This document shows positions 25,527 through 35,259 of a DNA stretch of 58,517 nucleotides, one piece after another. The DNA is from Nonomuraea ceibae (lineage in GTDB: Bacteria > Actinomycetota > Actinomycetes > Streptosporangiales > Streptosporangiaceae), in contig NZ_JAHKRO010000058.1 in NCBI RefSeq assembly GCF_019396325.1, positions 1 to 58,517 on the forward strand, written 5' to 3'. The notes under the pieces were generated by a model, which had not been told where the DNA came from, made no database searches, and saw only the letters and a list, made by a program, of their open reading frames with translations. The position numbers and the translations under genes were made by a program. The first letter of the stretch is position 1. Each line of letters opens with the position of its first letter.

Positions 25527-26737
25527 GCGGACGCCTCCGCATTTCCGGCCAGCGCGACCGCGTTGACCACGTCCCACATCTCCTCGGGGTCGGCCAGCAG
25601 CAGGTTGTGCGGCAGCCACACCGTCTCCGCGCACGCTCGTTCGCACACCGGCAGGTTGAGCTCGTCGTAGCGGGTCGGCTGGTGCTCAGGCCGCCAGGCG
25701 GTGGCTTTCACATCGAAATTGCGCTCGGCGAACAGCGGCTGGCGCGGCAGGGGGCGGGGGTAGCCAGGCGTGGCGGGGACGCCGAGCCGTTGCAGCGCCG
25801 TGCAGAACTCCTCCAGCGGCGGGCCGCCGGACTCTTCGGGCCGGTATCTGAAGGCGTACAGGTGGTGGGCGTGCACGGTCGTGCGGGCGTCGCGGGCCAG
25901 CGGTGCGATGCCCGGCAGGGCGGCCAGCTCCCGGTCCAGCACCTCGGCGCACGCCTCGCGGCGGGCGAGCTGCTCGGGCAGGCGGGCGAGCCCCGCCGAC
26001 AGCACCGCCGCTTGGAAGGCGGTGAGCCGCCAGTTGCCGCCGAGGGAGAAATGGTCATACCAGTCGAATCCCGGACGGCGGCCGCAGTTGCGCAGCTCGC
26101 GCGCGGTCGCGGCCAGGAGCGCGTCGTCGGTGCTCAGAGCGCCGCCCTCGCCGCCGGTGAGGTTCTTGGACCCTTGGAACGACCAGGAGCCGAACTGGCC
26201 GAAGGTGCCGACGAGCTGCCCGTTCCAGGCGGCGCCGTGCGCGTGTGCGCTGTCCTCGATGAGCGCGAGGCCCTGGCGCGCGCAGATGTCGCGCAGGCGG
26301 TCGAGGTCGGCGGGCTGGCCGGCGAAATGGACGGCGATCACCGCGCTGGTCCGCGGGCCGATGGCGGCGACCACCGCGTCCGGGTCGAGGTTGTAGGTGC
26401 CGGGGTCGATGTCGGCGAACACCGGTAGCGCGTTGACCTTCAGAACGGCCGAGGCGGTGGCCAGGAACGTGTAGGGCGGCACGATCACCTCGTCACCGCT
26501 GCCGATGCCCATCGCCGTCATGGCGATCTCCAGGCTCACCGTGCCGTTGGTGCAGGTGATGACGTGCTCGGCATCGAGGAATCCGGCGTAGGCTCGCTCG
26601 AAGGCGAGCACCGCCGACGCGTCGACCCCGTTCCACTCGCCGGACTCGACGACCTGGCGCAGCGCCTCGGCCTCTGCCGTGTCGTGCAGCGGCCACGATG
26701 GCCACGGCTTGACCCGGACGGGGTTGCTGGTGGGCAT
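25523..26737 (-). CDS. DegT/DnrJ/EryC1/StrS-family PLP aminotransferase
   Basis: The 404-aa enzyme contains CTNGTVSLEIAMTAMGIG with VIVPPYTFLATASAVL for the cofactor-phosphate and sugar pocket. It also has LIEDSAHAHGA with the PLP-pyridine Asp, and SFQGSKNLTGGEGGAL with the Schiff-base Lys. The family transfers an amino group, usually from glutamate, to keto sugars, often nucleotide-linked. In a catabolic operon beside a Gfo/Idh dehydrogenase it may instead run oxidised amino-sugar chemistry in reverse. The start directly abuts the upstream stop. Confidence 0.9.
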   Translation of the reverse strand: MPTSNPVRVKPWPSWPLHDTAEAEALRQVVESGEWNGVDASAVLAFERAYAGFLDAEHVITCTNGTVSLEIAMTAMGIGSGDEVIVPPYTFLATASAVLKVNALPVFADIDPGTYNLDPDAVVAAIGPRTSAVIAVHFAGQPADLDRLRDICARQGLALIEDSAHAHGAAWNGQLVGTFGQFGSWSFQGSKNLTGGEGGALSTDDALLAATARELRNCGRRPGFDWYDHFSLGGNWRLTAFQAAVLSAGLARLPEQLARREACAEVLDRELAALPGIAPLARDARTTVHAHHLYAFRYRPEESGGPPLEEFCTALQRLGVPATPGYPRPLPRQPLFAERNFDVKATAWRPEHQPTRYDELNLPVCERACAETVWLPHNLLLADPEEMWDVVNAVALAGNAEASA

Positions 26738-28960
26738 TCAGTTCTTCCTTTCGCTGTCGGGCGACCCGATGCCTGCGGGCTCGATGTCGACCGTCCAGGT
26801 GCCGGCGGCGGGCAGCACCACGTGCGCCCAGCCGTCACCAGTGGTCAAAGGCAGTACGACGTGGTTCAGCCGGACTGTCGAGCCCGGCTGGGCCGCCAGG
26901 CGTACCCGGGTGCGGCCATCGCATGTCAGCTCCGCGCTGGTCCGGCTGCCGGCGCTGGTCAGTACGGCTCGGCGGAGCGAGCCGCCGTCGGCGGCGAGCA
27001 CATCGCGCCCGCTGTGCTCGATACGGGTGCCGCTCCACAACACGGCCGAGGCGAGGGTGGAGTCGTGGGTGCGCGCCAGGAAGCCGTCGCGCAGAGTGAC
27101 CGTGGAGCGGCCGAAATGGACGCTGAGGGCAGGGTTTGCTTCTGCGGACCCGCTGGCCGCCCCAGGGCCGGCGGCAAGGTCCGGCGGGTCGGCCGCGTAG
27201 GGCACGAGAACGTGGGCGACAGTGCCGGCTGGATAGAGGAGCCTGAGCCCGTGCAGGGTGCCGGCCTCGGCGCCGCTCTCGGTCGGCCGCGTGGTCGGCC
27301 CATCGGTGAAGCCAGCCTCGGCGGGTGTCGCGAGGCAGAGCACGAGCAGGCCGGGCGAACCGGAGGATTGGAAGCCGCCTGGCGTCTTGCGCCAGGGCGA
27401 CAGGCCGTTGAGCGTCCAGTCGAACGGCTGCGGCACCTCGTCGGTGATGATCCAGAAGCCCGGGGTCCGGGTGTCGGGATGAACCAGCACGATCCGGCGG
27501 CGGTGCCGTACGCCCAGCCCCTGGTGCACCGCGACCAGCACGTCGGCGACCGGCGTGTGCAGGACGTGCTCGATGGTGGCGTCGTGCTCGTCAGCCAGTT
27601 CGCTGCCCGGCGGCAGCACCGCGTTGTGTGCCCGCCCTGCCCGGTACCAGCTCTGGTAGGCCGGGTCGTCGTAGGAGCCGGGGCCGCCCGCCTCCCACGC
27701 CAGCGGCTGTCCGAAGCCCGCCAGCACAAAGTCGAGCACCGCACGGTGGCTGTGGGTCTCCAGCTCGTGCTCGATCAGCGGCCCGCAGTTCACCACGGCG
27801 AACAGGTCGTCGCGAGCCGCGCGTTGCACGGCGAACTTGCTGTGCGCCAGCCAGGCCGACCGCTGCGGAAGGGCCGCGCTCGGAGCAGCCTCGAACTCCT
27901 CGAGCGGGTCGCCTCGTCCTGGCCGGGGTGGCAGCCACGCCAGCACGTCCGCGATCCGCGCGGACGGCAGCCGCCGCAGCGCCGCGTCCTTGTAGTGGGG
28001 ACTGCCCAGCAGGTAGTGGCCGCGCAGCAGCAGCTCGGCGCTGTGGACCAGGTGCGAGTCGTTGAACGGCGGCACCCAGCCGGCCGGCGAGGTCATCGAC
28101 AGCAGCCAGTCGTGCATCGCGGCGAACCGGGGATGCGCGGCCAGGTCCCAGCCGAGCCGCTGCTCGCCCGCGATCGCCGCGAACTGCAGCGCGCCCAGGC
28201 ACATCGTGTGGTAGGACGGCGCGCGTTCGTAGTGACCGCCGTCGGCGTACACGTCCAGCTCCAGGTGTTCGAGGAGCCGCCGGTGGGCCAGCCGCGCCCA
28301 TCCGGCCGACTCGGCCGCCTCGGGCAGGAACGCCGCGACCTGGGCCAGCACCGAGCAGCCGGCGAGCTGCCAGTTGCCGTGGCGGAACGCGGTGTGCTCC
28401 TCGGCCAGCCAGCGCGAACCGCCCAACACGGTCTTGAGCATGCGGGCCCAGCTCGCCTCCGGCATGGCGGCGCCGAAGACGTGCAGTGCCTCCATGAAGA
28501 CCTGCGCCCGTCCGGCGACGCCGAGCGTGTACCAGACGACCTCCAGCCCGGGCCATTCGCCCTTGACCTCGTCGCGGGAGGCATACCAGGCGTCCACGAC
28601 GGAGGCGAACGTGGCGAGGTAGCGTTCGTCGCCGTTCAGGGCGTAGGCGCGGGTGAGGGGTTGTGCCCAGTGGAGGTAGTGGAAGCCGTAGAGACCAGAC
28701 CGGCCGTGCGCGGGGTCCAGGAAGTCGACCGGCGCGCCCACCAGCGTGTCGGCTCGCGCGAGAGTCGCCTGCCTGGTCTGCGGGCCGGCGCGGCCGGCCC
28801 AGCGCAGCGCGTCCGTCGCGGGGGCGACGCCGCGCTTGGTCAGCCGTTCGCGCAGCTCGGCGATGCTCGCGTCCCCGAAGGCCGCCAGCAGGTCCGCGTC
28901 GGCGATGTGCCGCATGCGGCGCTCGTCGACGTGCGGCGGGTTCTCGACGTAGGCGTTCAC
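26738..28960 (-). CDS. Heparinase II/III-family polysaccharide lyase-like protein
   Basis: GTG 28960 overlaps the upstream stop (GTGA) and gives 740 residues; the open frame extends further upstream but only as a shadow of the oxidoreductase gene. An N-terminal alpha/alpha toroid carries YADGGHYERAPSYHTMCLGA, matching the Tyr/His region of heparinase II/III. It is followed by the beta-sandwich motif THSHRAVLDFVLAGFGQPL and AGRAHNAVLP. The fold cuts uronic-acid-containing glycans by beta-elimination. No signal peptide is seen, so it may act on imported oligosaccharides in the cytoplasm. Confidence 0.85.
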   Translation of the reverse strand: MNAYVENPPHVDERRMRHIADADLLAAFGDASIAELRERLTKRGVAPATDALRWAGRAGPQTRQATLARADTLVGAPVDFLDPAHGRSGLYGFHYLHWAQPLTRAYALNGDERYLATFASVVDAWYASRDEVKGEWPGLEVVWYTLGVAGRAQVFMEALHVFGAAMPEASWARMLKTVLGGSRWLAEEHTAFRHGNWQLAGCSVLAQVAAFLPEAAESAGWARLAHRRLLEHLELDVYADGGHYERAPSYHTMCLGALQFAAIAGEQRLGWDLAAHPRFAAMHDWLLSMTSPAGWVPPFNDSHLVHSAELLLRGHYLLGSPHYKDAALRRLPSARIADVLAWLPPRPGRGDPLEEFEAAPSAALPQRSAWLAHSKFAVQRAARDDLFAVVNCGPLIEHELETHSHRAVLDFVLAGFGQPLAWEAGGPGSYDDPAYQSWYRAGRAHNAVLPPGSELADEHDATIEHVLHTPVADVLVAVHQGLGVRHRRRIVLVHPDTRTPGFWIITDEVPQPFDWTLNGLSPWRKTPGGFQSSGSPGLLVLCLATPAEAGFTDGPTTRPTESGAEAGTLHGLRLLYPAGTVAHVLVPYAADPPDLAAGPGAASGSAEANPALSVHFGRSTVTLRDGFLARTHDSTLASAVLWSGTRIEHSGRDVLAADGGSLRRAVLTSAGSRTSAELTCDGRTRVRLAAQPGSTVRLNHVVLPLTTGDGWAHVVLPAAGTWTVDIEPAGIGSPDSERKN

Positions 28961-29976
28961 GAGGCCACCGGCTCCGGCCGGCCGCTGCCGATCGAGGCGT
29001 GAATCGCTTGCAGCACAGCGGTGACGTGCAGCGAGCTCTCCAGCGTGATCAGCGGTTCCCGGTCGAGCATCACGCAGTCGATCATGTGCCAGACGGCGTC
29101 GCGCGCCGCGCCCGCCGCGCGGCCGTGCACGGTGCGCAGCAGCAGGTTGCGCGGGTAGGTGAAGTCCTTCTGCGTGGCGATCTCGATCTGCTCGCGCTTG
29201 CGGTCGAGGTGGATCACCCCGTCGGTGCCGATCACCTCCACGAAGGAGTCGGTCATGGTGGGGAAGGTGTCGGGGTAGGTCCAGCAGGCTTCGAAGGTGG
29301 CGACACCTCCCCGTGCGAATCGTGCCTGCGCCTGGATGGCGTCGGGGGTGTCGATGCCCCTGCCCCGCAGCACTCCCCAGACCGCGTTGGCGTAGACCTC
29401 GACGACGGTGTCGTCGAACAGCCAGCACATGAGGTCGATGTCGTGGCTGGACAGAAACCAGGCCGGGGTGGTGCCCGCCGCCCACGGCAGCATCTCTGTC
29501 GGCACATGGACGGTGTCGTTCTTGCGTGCGTAGCCCATGGCCGGGGCGCCGAGGTCACCCGCCTCGATCCGGCTCTTGGCCTGGGCGTAGGCCGGGACCC
29601 AGCGGTGGTTGAACAGCGTCATGCCCTTGGCCCCGGCCTGCCGTACGGCCGCGAGCGCACGCCGCGCGTCGGCGAGCGATGTGGTGAACGGCTTTTCCAC
29701 CAGCACGTGCTTGCCCGCCTGCGCGGCGGCCACCACCACGTCGGCGTGGTGGTGGTCGGGCGTGGCGACCACCACCAGGTCGACGTCGGGGTCGCGCACG
29801 AGCGCCTCGTGGTGCGGGTGCACCCGGGCTCCCGCCTGCTCAGCGAGCGCCCGCGCACCGGCCTCCGTCCGGCTCGACACGGCCGTGAGCACCGCCGCAT
29901 GATGGTCGGCCACGGCCTCGGCGTGCGCGCGGCCCATGATGCCCGCGCCGACGATGCCGACCCGCACAACGTTCAT
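28957..29976 (-). CDS. Gfo/Idh/MocA-family NAD(P)-dependent oxidoreductase
   Basis: The 339-aa protein starts with VRVGIVGAGIMGRAHAEA (Rossmann GxGxxG) and has VEKPFTTS with the family's conserved E-K-P lysine. The C-terminal alpha/beta domain includes SSHDIDLMCWLFDD with the H-D-x-D/H pattern. The family oxidises or reduces ring hydroxyls of sugars, inositols or nucleotide sugars. It sits 14 bp after the binding-protein gene with a GGGAG site and overlaps the heparinase-like gene. Confidence 0.9.
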   Translation of the reverse strand: MNVVRVGIVGAGIMGRAHAEAVADHHAAVLTAVSSRTEAGARALAEQAGARVHPHHEALVRDPDVDLVVVATPDHHHADVVVAAAQAGKHVLVEKPFTTSLADARRALAAVRQAGAKGMTLFNHRWVPAYAQAKSRIEAGDLGAPAMGYARKNDTVHVPTEMLPWAAGTTPAWFLSSHDIDLMCWLFDDTVVEVYANAVWGVLRGRGIDTPDAIQAQARFARGGVATFEACWTYPDTFPTMTDSFVEVIGTDGVIHLDRKREQIEIATQKDFTYPRNLLLRTVHGRAAGAARDAVWHMIDCVMLDREPLITLESSLHVTAVLQAIHASIGSGRPEPVAS

Positions 29977-29990
29977 GATCGATCGACTCC

Positions 29991-31313
29991 CTAATCAGTG
30001 GCGGCGAGCAGCTCGTTCCACTCGCGCTCGGCATCGGCGAGCGCCTGCTCGGCCGACTTGCTCCCGGACATGAAGGCACGCACCTGCTCGCGCAGCCGTT
30101 CGCGCAGTTCCTCGTCCTTGCCGGTGCCCATCGACGACAGGGTGGTCCTGGGCAGTTGCTTGGCGATCTGCGTCCGGGCCTCGTCGATGATGCTGTCGGT
30201 CTCGGGCCGGCTGAACAGCGGATCCTTCAGCGACTCGACCGTCGAGGGGTAGATCGGCGCGAGCTTGCAGAAGGCGGTCTGGTTCTCGGCGTTGGTGAGG
30301 TAAAGCGCGAAGTCGGCGGCGGCCTTGACGTTCTTGCTCCTGGCCGGCACGACGAAGGTCTGCTGGTCGGGCACCACGTAGCTGCCGGCCTTGCCGAGTG
30401 CGCCGGGCCCGATGGCCATCTTGGCGAAGACGTCGGGGTTGTTCTTCTCCATTCCGACCAGCACGGCGGGGAAGCTCAGGGCCGCGAAGGCGACCTGCTG
30501 GTTGGTGAGCGTCTGGGGATACTGGCGTTCGTCCTTGACGGTGGCGCCTGGGGCGATCGCGCCGTCCTTCATGCCCTTGGCCCACTGCTCGAGCACGGCT
30601 CGCGCCGCGGGGGTGTTGAAGGCCGCTTTCTTCTTGTCGGGCGCCAGCAGCCGTACCCCTTCCATCTCCAGGATGATGTCGTTGGGGATGCCGTTCATGC
30701 CGTAGACGGTGGAGTCGGCGGTGTGCACGCGCTCGCCCCACTCCATGGCCTCGGTGAAGGTCTCCGGCGGGTCAGCGGGGTCGAGGCCGGCCTTCTTGAC
30801 GAGCTCGGTGTTGATGATCGACACCGGGGAGCCGCCGTTGTACCAGGGCAGGCCGACGAGCTTGCCGTCGCGCTCCAGTGGCGCGAGCAGCGTGGGCTGG
30901 TAGCTCTTGCGCTGTTCGGGCGTGAGGTGGGGGCCCAGGTCGGCCAGCGCGGGCACGAACTGTTCGAGGTTGAGGTTGGTCAAGTTGACCACGTCGGGCA
31001 CCTCGCCGCTGGCGACCGCCGCGAGCAGCTTGGGCACCACGTCGTTGCCGGGCACGTCGACCCAGGTGAGGGTGACGTCGGGGTGGGCCTTGCGGTAGCC
31101 GTTGATCAGGCCCTGGACGTAGCCGCCGAAGTTCTTCTTCAGGTTGATGGTCCAGAACGTCAGGTTGACCTGATCGCTGCCGCCGCTCGCCGCCGAGTGG
31201 CCGCTCGAGGTTCCGGCGACGCAGGCCGTCATCCCTAGGGCGATCGCCGTGCAGGCGGTGAGGACTCCGAGGGTTCTGTGTGTGCGAGTTCCGGTGCGTG
31301 TGCGCACGGACAC
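29991..31313 (-). CDS. ABC transporter sugar-binding lipoprotein
   Basis: GTG 31313 was chosen because GGAGG lies 6 bp upstream; the frame is also open from a GTG at 31349. The 440-aa product has a basic start and the lipobox LGMTAC with Cys lipidation. A family-1 extracellular solute-binding fold follows (VNLTFWTINLKKNFGG, VPDVVNLTNLN, GKLVGLPWYNGGSPVSIINT). It should capture an oligosaccharide outside the membrane and deliver it to the divergently encoded permeases. No ATPase gene is present, so a shared MsiK-type ATPase probably powers the system (known for actinomycetes, inferred here). Confidence 0.9.
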   Translation of the reverse strand: MSVRTRTGTRTHRTLGVLTACTAIALGMTACVAGTSSGHSAASGGSDQVNLTFWTINLKKNFGGYVQGLINGYRKAHPDVTLTWVDVPGNDVVPKLLAAVASGEVPDVVNLTNLNLEQFVPALADLGPHLTPEQRKSYQPTLLAPLERDGKLVGLPWYNGGSPVSIINTELVKKAGLDPADPPETFTEAMEWGERVHTADSTVYGMNGIPNDIILEMEGVRLLAPDKKKAAFNTPAARAVLEQWAKGMKDGAIAPGATVKDERQYPQTLTNQQVAFAALSFPAVLVGMEKNNPDVFAKMAIGPGALGKAGSYVVPDQQTFVVPARSKNVKAAADFALYLTNAENQTAFCKLAPIYPSTVESLKDPLFSRPETDSIIDEARTQIAKQLPRTTLSSMGTGKDEELRERLREQVRAFMSGSKSAEQALADAEREWNELLAATD

Positions 31314-31349
31314 CGATGGCCTCCGAGGGATCGGTGGGGTGGTTGACAC

Positions 31350-31489
31350 CCTGCTGACTGGGGGGTTAGCTTCGCCTTAATTTCTACGGTCCTTAAATGT
31401 TGTTCCGGACCAAGGTTATAGCGACCGGTGTGGGTGTCAAGAGTCGCCGGCGGTCGATCCCGAGCCCCGACAACAGAAGGGTGTGGTGC
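31350..31489. promoter_or_regulatory. Divergent promoter region of the glycan-utilisation locus
   Basis: This stretch lies between the binding-protein and permease genes and is relatively AT-rich. It contains GGTCC at 31388-31392 and GGACC at 31406-31410 as an inverted pair around TTAAATGTTGTTCC, followed by AAGGTTATAG. It is the likely site for a locus-specific repressor; exact -35/-10 elements are not clear. Confidence 0.4.
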
Positions 31490-32428
31490 ATGGTCACGAC
31501 GGACCTGCCACGACACACGGCGCCGGACGGCGCCCTGGGCCCCTCCGGAGCCCGGCGCGCCCGCCGCCCGCTGGGCGTCCCGATCCTGTTCCTCGCCCCC
31601 GCGCTGGTGCTGCTCGCGGTGTTCTTCCTCTGGCCCGCGGTCACCGCCGTGCAGCTGGCATTCTTCTCCTACGACGTGGTCAGCACCCCGGAATGGGTGG
31701 GCCTGGCCAACTTCGGGCGCATGGCCGACGACCCCCGCTTCTGGACGGCGCTGGCCAACTCAGGGCTGTTCCTGCTGCTGATGCTGCCTGTGCTGGTGTT
31801 CGTCCCGCTGCTCCTGGCTGTCCTGGTGAACATGCCGTTACGCGGGATCAAGGCCTTCCGCGTCATGTACTACCTGCCGGTGGTCACCTCGATGGTCGTC
31901 GTGGCGATCGCCTGGAACTACGTCTTCCACCAGCGCGGCGCGCTCAACTGGGTGCTCACCTCGCTGGGCCTGCTCGACGAGCCGGTGCAGTACCTCCTCG
32001 AACCGGGCTGGGCGCTGCCCGCGCTGGTGCTCGTGGAGAGCTGGAAGTCGATGGGGTACTACATGATGATCTACCTGGCCGGGCTGCAGTCGATCCCGCG
32101 CGAACTGCACGAGGCTGCCGAGGTCGACGGTGCGGGCGCCTGGCAGCGGCTGTCACGGATCACCACCCCGCTGCTGCGGCCGTATGTCGCCGTGGTGCTC
32201 GTGCTCGGCTCCATGGACGCAATGCAGGTCTTCACCTCGGTGTTCGTCATGACCCAGGGCGGGCCGCAGGACACCACGATGACGCTCGGCTACTACATCT
32301 ACGACTCAGCCTTCCGCCGGTTCGACGTCGGCTACGCCAACGCCATGGGCATCGTCCTGTGGGTGATCCTCGTGGTGTTCTCCGTGGTCAGCTACCGCAC
32401 AACCAGGGGAAGGATGGTGAGCGCGTGA
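31490..32428 (+). CDS. ABC sugar permease, MalF/UgpA type
   Basis: The 312-aa protein (ATG 31490, AGAAGG upstream) has a basic N-terminal tail and six transmembrane helices, beginning GVPILFLAPALVLLAVFFLW. The cytoplasmic EAA loop EAAEVDGAGAWQRLSRITTP contacts the ATPase. NFGRM and FTSVFVMTQGGPQDTT are typical of the CUT1 family. It is coupled to the next permease through a TGATG overlap. Confidence 0.9.
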   Translation: MVTTDLPRHTAPDGALGPSGARRARRPLGVPILFLAPALVLLAVFFLWPAVTAVQLAFFSYDVVSTPEWVGLANFGRMADDPRFWTALANSGLFLLLMLPVLVFVPLLLAVLVNMPLRGIKAFRVMYYLPVVTSMVVVAIAWNYVFHQRGALNWVLTSLGLLDEPVQYLLEPGWALPALVLVESWKSMGYYMMIYLAGLQSIPRELHEAAEVDGAGAWQRLSRITTPLLRPYVAVVLVLGSMDAMQVFTSVFVMTQGGPQDTTMTLGYYIYDSAFRRFDVGYANAMGIVLWVILVVFSVVSYRTTRGRMVSA

Positions 32429-33246
32429 TGCGACTCGCCCGCCGGATCGGCCTGTACGCGGCGCTGTCGCTCATCGCGGCGCTCTTCGTGCTGCCCTTCC
32501 TCATCCTGTTGTCCTCCAGCCTTAAGCCTGCCACCCAGCCGTTGCACGAGTTCCCGCCGCAGTTCCTTCCGCTGCCCCCGGTGCTCGACTGGGTCGCCGA
32601 GGCCTGGACGAAGATCGACTTTCCGGTCTACCTGTGGAACTCGATCCTGCTCGAACTTCTCACCCTCCCCGCCTACCTGCTGATCTCGGCCTTCGCCGGA
32701 TACGCGCTGGCCCGCTACGACTTCCGCGGCCGCCAGTTCGTCTTCTACCTGATCGTCTCCACGATGTTCCTGCCCGGCGAGGTCATGCTGGTCCCTCGCT
32801 TCCTCGTGGTCTCGCAGCTCGGCATGGTCGACACCTTCGCCGGTGTCGTGCTGCCCGGTCTGATGTCGGCGTTCGGGATCTTTCTGGCCCGCCAGGCGTT
32901 CGAGCAGGTGCCGCGAGAGCTGTTCGACGCGGCCAGGATCGACGGAGCCGGCCACTGGCAGACCTTCTGGCGCGTCGCGCTGCCACAGGTCCGCCCCACG
33001 CTGGCCACTCTGGCGATCTTCGGCTTCATCAACGTGTGGAACAACTTCATCTGGCCACTGGTGGTGCTGTCGAGCGAGGACAAGTACCCGCTCGCACTCG
33101 GCCTGGCCTACCTAGCAGGCACATTCGGCGACGACCAGCGCAGCATGGCGGCCGGCACGGTGATGGCCGCGCTGCCGGTAGTGATCTTCTTCATCGCCAT
33201 GCAGCGCCACTTCGTCGAGGGCATGAAGGGCGCGATCAAAGGCTGA
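32428..33246 (+). CDS. ABC sugar permease, MalG/UgpE type
   Basis: The 272-aa protein (ATG 32428; GTG 32425 is an in-frame alternative) has six helices and the EAA-type loop DAARIDGAGHWQTFWRVALPQ. The end FFIAMQRHFVEGMKGAIKG is characteristic of MalG-like CUT1 permeases. It overlaps the stop of the first permease, so the two form a heterodimeric channel. The GH20 gene starts 61 bp downstream. Confidence 0.9.
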   Translation: MRLARRIGLYAALSLIAALFVLPFLILLSSSLKPATQPLHEFPPQFLPLPPVLDWVAEAWTKIDFPVYLWNSILLELLTLPAYLLISAFAGYALARYDFRGRQFVFYLIVSTMFLPGEVMLVPRFLVVSQLGMVDTFAGVVLPGLMSAFGIFLARQAFEQVPRELFDAARIDGAGHWQTFWRVALPQVRPTLATLAIFGFINVWNNFIWPLVVLSSEDKYPLALGLAYLAGTFGDDQRSMAAGTVMAALPVVIFFIAMQRHFVEGMKGAIKG

Positions 33247-33307
33247 TGCGGATCGGAGCAGATCGAGCCGCGAGCGCACGCACCGCAGACGATCACGAAG
33301 GATCCCC

Positions 33308-35218
33308 ATGACCCTCCTACGTTTTCCCGTTCCCTCGCCGCGTGCCTCCTACCCCGAGGCCGGCGCCTTCGAGCCGCCGCCGGGTGCCGCCGTTCACTGC
33401 CCGCTGGGCGCTGAACGCGCGGGACGCGTCGTGGCCCAGCTCACCGGGCTCCCACTCCGCCAAGCGGGGCAGGAGCCACGGATCGTGGTCGCCGCCGGTC
33501 CCGAGCCCGGCCGCCTCGACGCACCCGACCGCCCTGACGGCTTCGCGATCCGGATCGCGCCGGATCGGATCGAGTTGGCAGCCACCGACCCCCGCGCCCT
33601 CGGGTACGCCGCGACCCTGCTCGCCGAGCGGGGCCTTGGCTGCGGGCGTGTCGTCGACTTCGCGGACCTCGCCGTGCGAGCTGTCCACCTCGACCTCAAG
33701 GGCCCGATGCCCGCGCCCGGCTACCTGATCGGGCTGCTGGCAGATCTCTCGCGGTGCCGCGTCAACGCCGTGCTGGTGGAGTACGAGGACAAGTTCCCCT
33801 ACAGCGCCCGCCTTGGCCTGGCCTGTCCCGACGCGCTCAGCCACGCCCAGTTGCGCGACCTGCTCGGCGCCGCGCGCGAGCACGACGTCGAGGTGATCCC
33901 GCTCGTGCAGTGCCTGGGCCACAACGAGCACCTCCTCGCCCGCGAGCGCTACCAGACACTGGCCGAGGACGACCGGCACAGCGACCTGTGCCCGTCGCTG
34001 CCCGGATCGCTGGAGGTCGTCGCCGCGCAGGTGGCGGAGGTGATCGCCGCGCACCCGGAGTCACGGCTCGTGCACATCGGCGGTGACGAGCCGTGGTCGC
34101 TCGGCCGCTGTCGCCGCTGCCGTTCCGCGGCGGAGCAGTACAGCACGGCCGGGCACGACGGCAAGGCCCGGCTGTGGGCGGACTACGTGGCCCGGGTGGC
34201 CAGACTCGTCATCGACGCCGGCCGTACCCCCGTGGTGTGGGACGACGTCCTGCACGGACAACGCGACCTGTCCGTCGTCGACCTCCTCCCGGCCGAGACC
34301 GTCGTGATGCCATGGGAATACTGGGAGCACACCGAGCGCACCGGACACGTCAGGTGGGGCACGCCGCCCAGCATGGTCGCCCCCGCGGCGCTGGAGGCCG
34401 ACCCGGATGCGTGCCCCGGGTTCCCCGGCAACGGCGTGCTGCACGACCTCGAAACGCTGCCGGAGCACGAGCAGCAAGTCTTGCGCGCGGTCAAGTACGA
34501 CCACGGCTCGCGCTCGCTGGCCTGGCTGCGCGGGCTCACCGCGTTCGGCGTGCCGGTGCTCGGGGCAGCCGCCGCGAGGGGCGCCGATGGCGAGGATGTC
34601 AGCGCGCCGCGGTGGCGCCGCCGTATCGGCAACATCACACAGTGGGCGCGGCAGGCACGCGCGGCCGGCGCGCTGGGCGTGGTCACCACCGCCTGGTCGG
34701 CCTACACCGCCGTCACCGCCCCCTGCGAACCACTCGCCACAGCCGAGCCAGGCTTCGCGGCGTCCGGGCTGCTGTACTGGAACTGCGACCTCAGCGACAG
34801 CGACCTCGACGCCGCGCTCGACGGGCTGCCGCGCCTGCTCGGCCTGCTCGACGGCGACGAGCCGCACCACTGGACGGCGGCCGAGCGCGCGTTCCAAAGA
34901 CGGCCGGACGGTGCCCTGTGGGTGCTGCTGGCCAGGTACGCGAGCATCGAGGTCCGCACCACCGAGGCCGCCCGCGCCGCGGCCTTCCACGTCCACGCGA
35001 CCGGACCGAAGCCCGACGCGCACTCCCCCGCGCTCGCCTGGGCGCGTGCCGAGGTGGCCGGCCGCTGCTCGGCGCTGGTGGCGGAGTGGCTGGCCTGGCG
35101 GGCGGAGTTCGCGCGCGAGCTGCGCACCTGTTACGTGCCCGCAGCGGCCGACCACGTGGCCGCCGTCAAGTCGGCCGAGCCCCTCCATCGCCTGCGGGCA
35201 CTGCTGGAGGCGCTGTGA
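33308..35218 (+). CDS. GH20-type beta-N-acetylhexosaminidase-like enzyme
   Basis: The 636-aa protein starts at ATG 33308 (AAGGATC upstream) without a signal peptide. An N-terminal alpha/beta domain typical of hexosaminidases (to about residue 115) precedes a TIM barrel starting RAVHLDLKGPMPAPGYLIGL. The barrel holds IPLVQCLGHNEHLL and the catalytic Asp-Glu pair in HIGGDEPWSLG, used for substrate-assisted cleavage with the N-acetyl group. VVWDDVLHG and WNCDLSDSDLD follow. It should release terminal N-acetylhexosamine from imported oligosaccharides. It overlaps a possible upstream start of the next gene. Confidence 0.8.
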   Translation: MTLLRFPVPSPRASYPEAGAFEPPPGAAVHCPLGAERAGRVVAQLTGLPLRQAGQEPRIVVAAGPEPGRLDAPDRPDGFAIRIAPDRIELAATDPRALGYAATLLAERGLGCGRVVDFADLAVRAVHLDLKGPMPAPGYLIGLLADLSRCRVNAVLVEYEDKFPYSARLGLACPDALSHAQLRDLLGAAREHDVEVIPLVQCLGHNEHLLARERYQTLAEDDRHSDLCPSLPGSLEVVAAQVAEVIAAHPESRLVHIGGDEPWSLGRCRRCRSAAEQYSTAGHDGKARLWADYVARVARLVIDAGRTPVVWDDVLHGQRDLSVVDLLPAETVVMPWEYWEHTERTGHVRWGTPPSMVAPAALEADPDACPGFPGNGVLHDLETLPEHEQQVLRAVKYDHGSRSLAWLRGLTAFGVPVLGAAAARGADGEDVSAPRWRRRIGNITQWARQARAAGALGVVTTAWSAYTAVTAPCEPLATAEPGFAASGLLYWNCDLSDSDLDAALDGLPRLLGLLDGDEPHHWTAAERAFQRRPDGALWVLLARYASIEVRTTEAARAAAFHVHATGPKPDAHSPALAWARAEVAGRCSALVAEWLAWRAEFARELRTCYVPAAADHVAAVKSAEPLHRLRALLEAL

Positions 35219-35259
35219 ACCCGGACCGTGAACCCGTCCCACACACCAAGGAGGACCAC

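Noticed and set aside
26564..29002. 812-codon open frame on the plus strand
   Set aside because: It is the antisense shadow of the heparinase-like and DegT genes, with no domain, no start signal and Arg/Gly-rich composition typical of high-GC shadows.
31490..33246. Complete ABC transporter including ATPase
   Set aside because: No Walker A or signature motif protein occurs in the locus; only the binding protein and two permeases are encoded.
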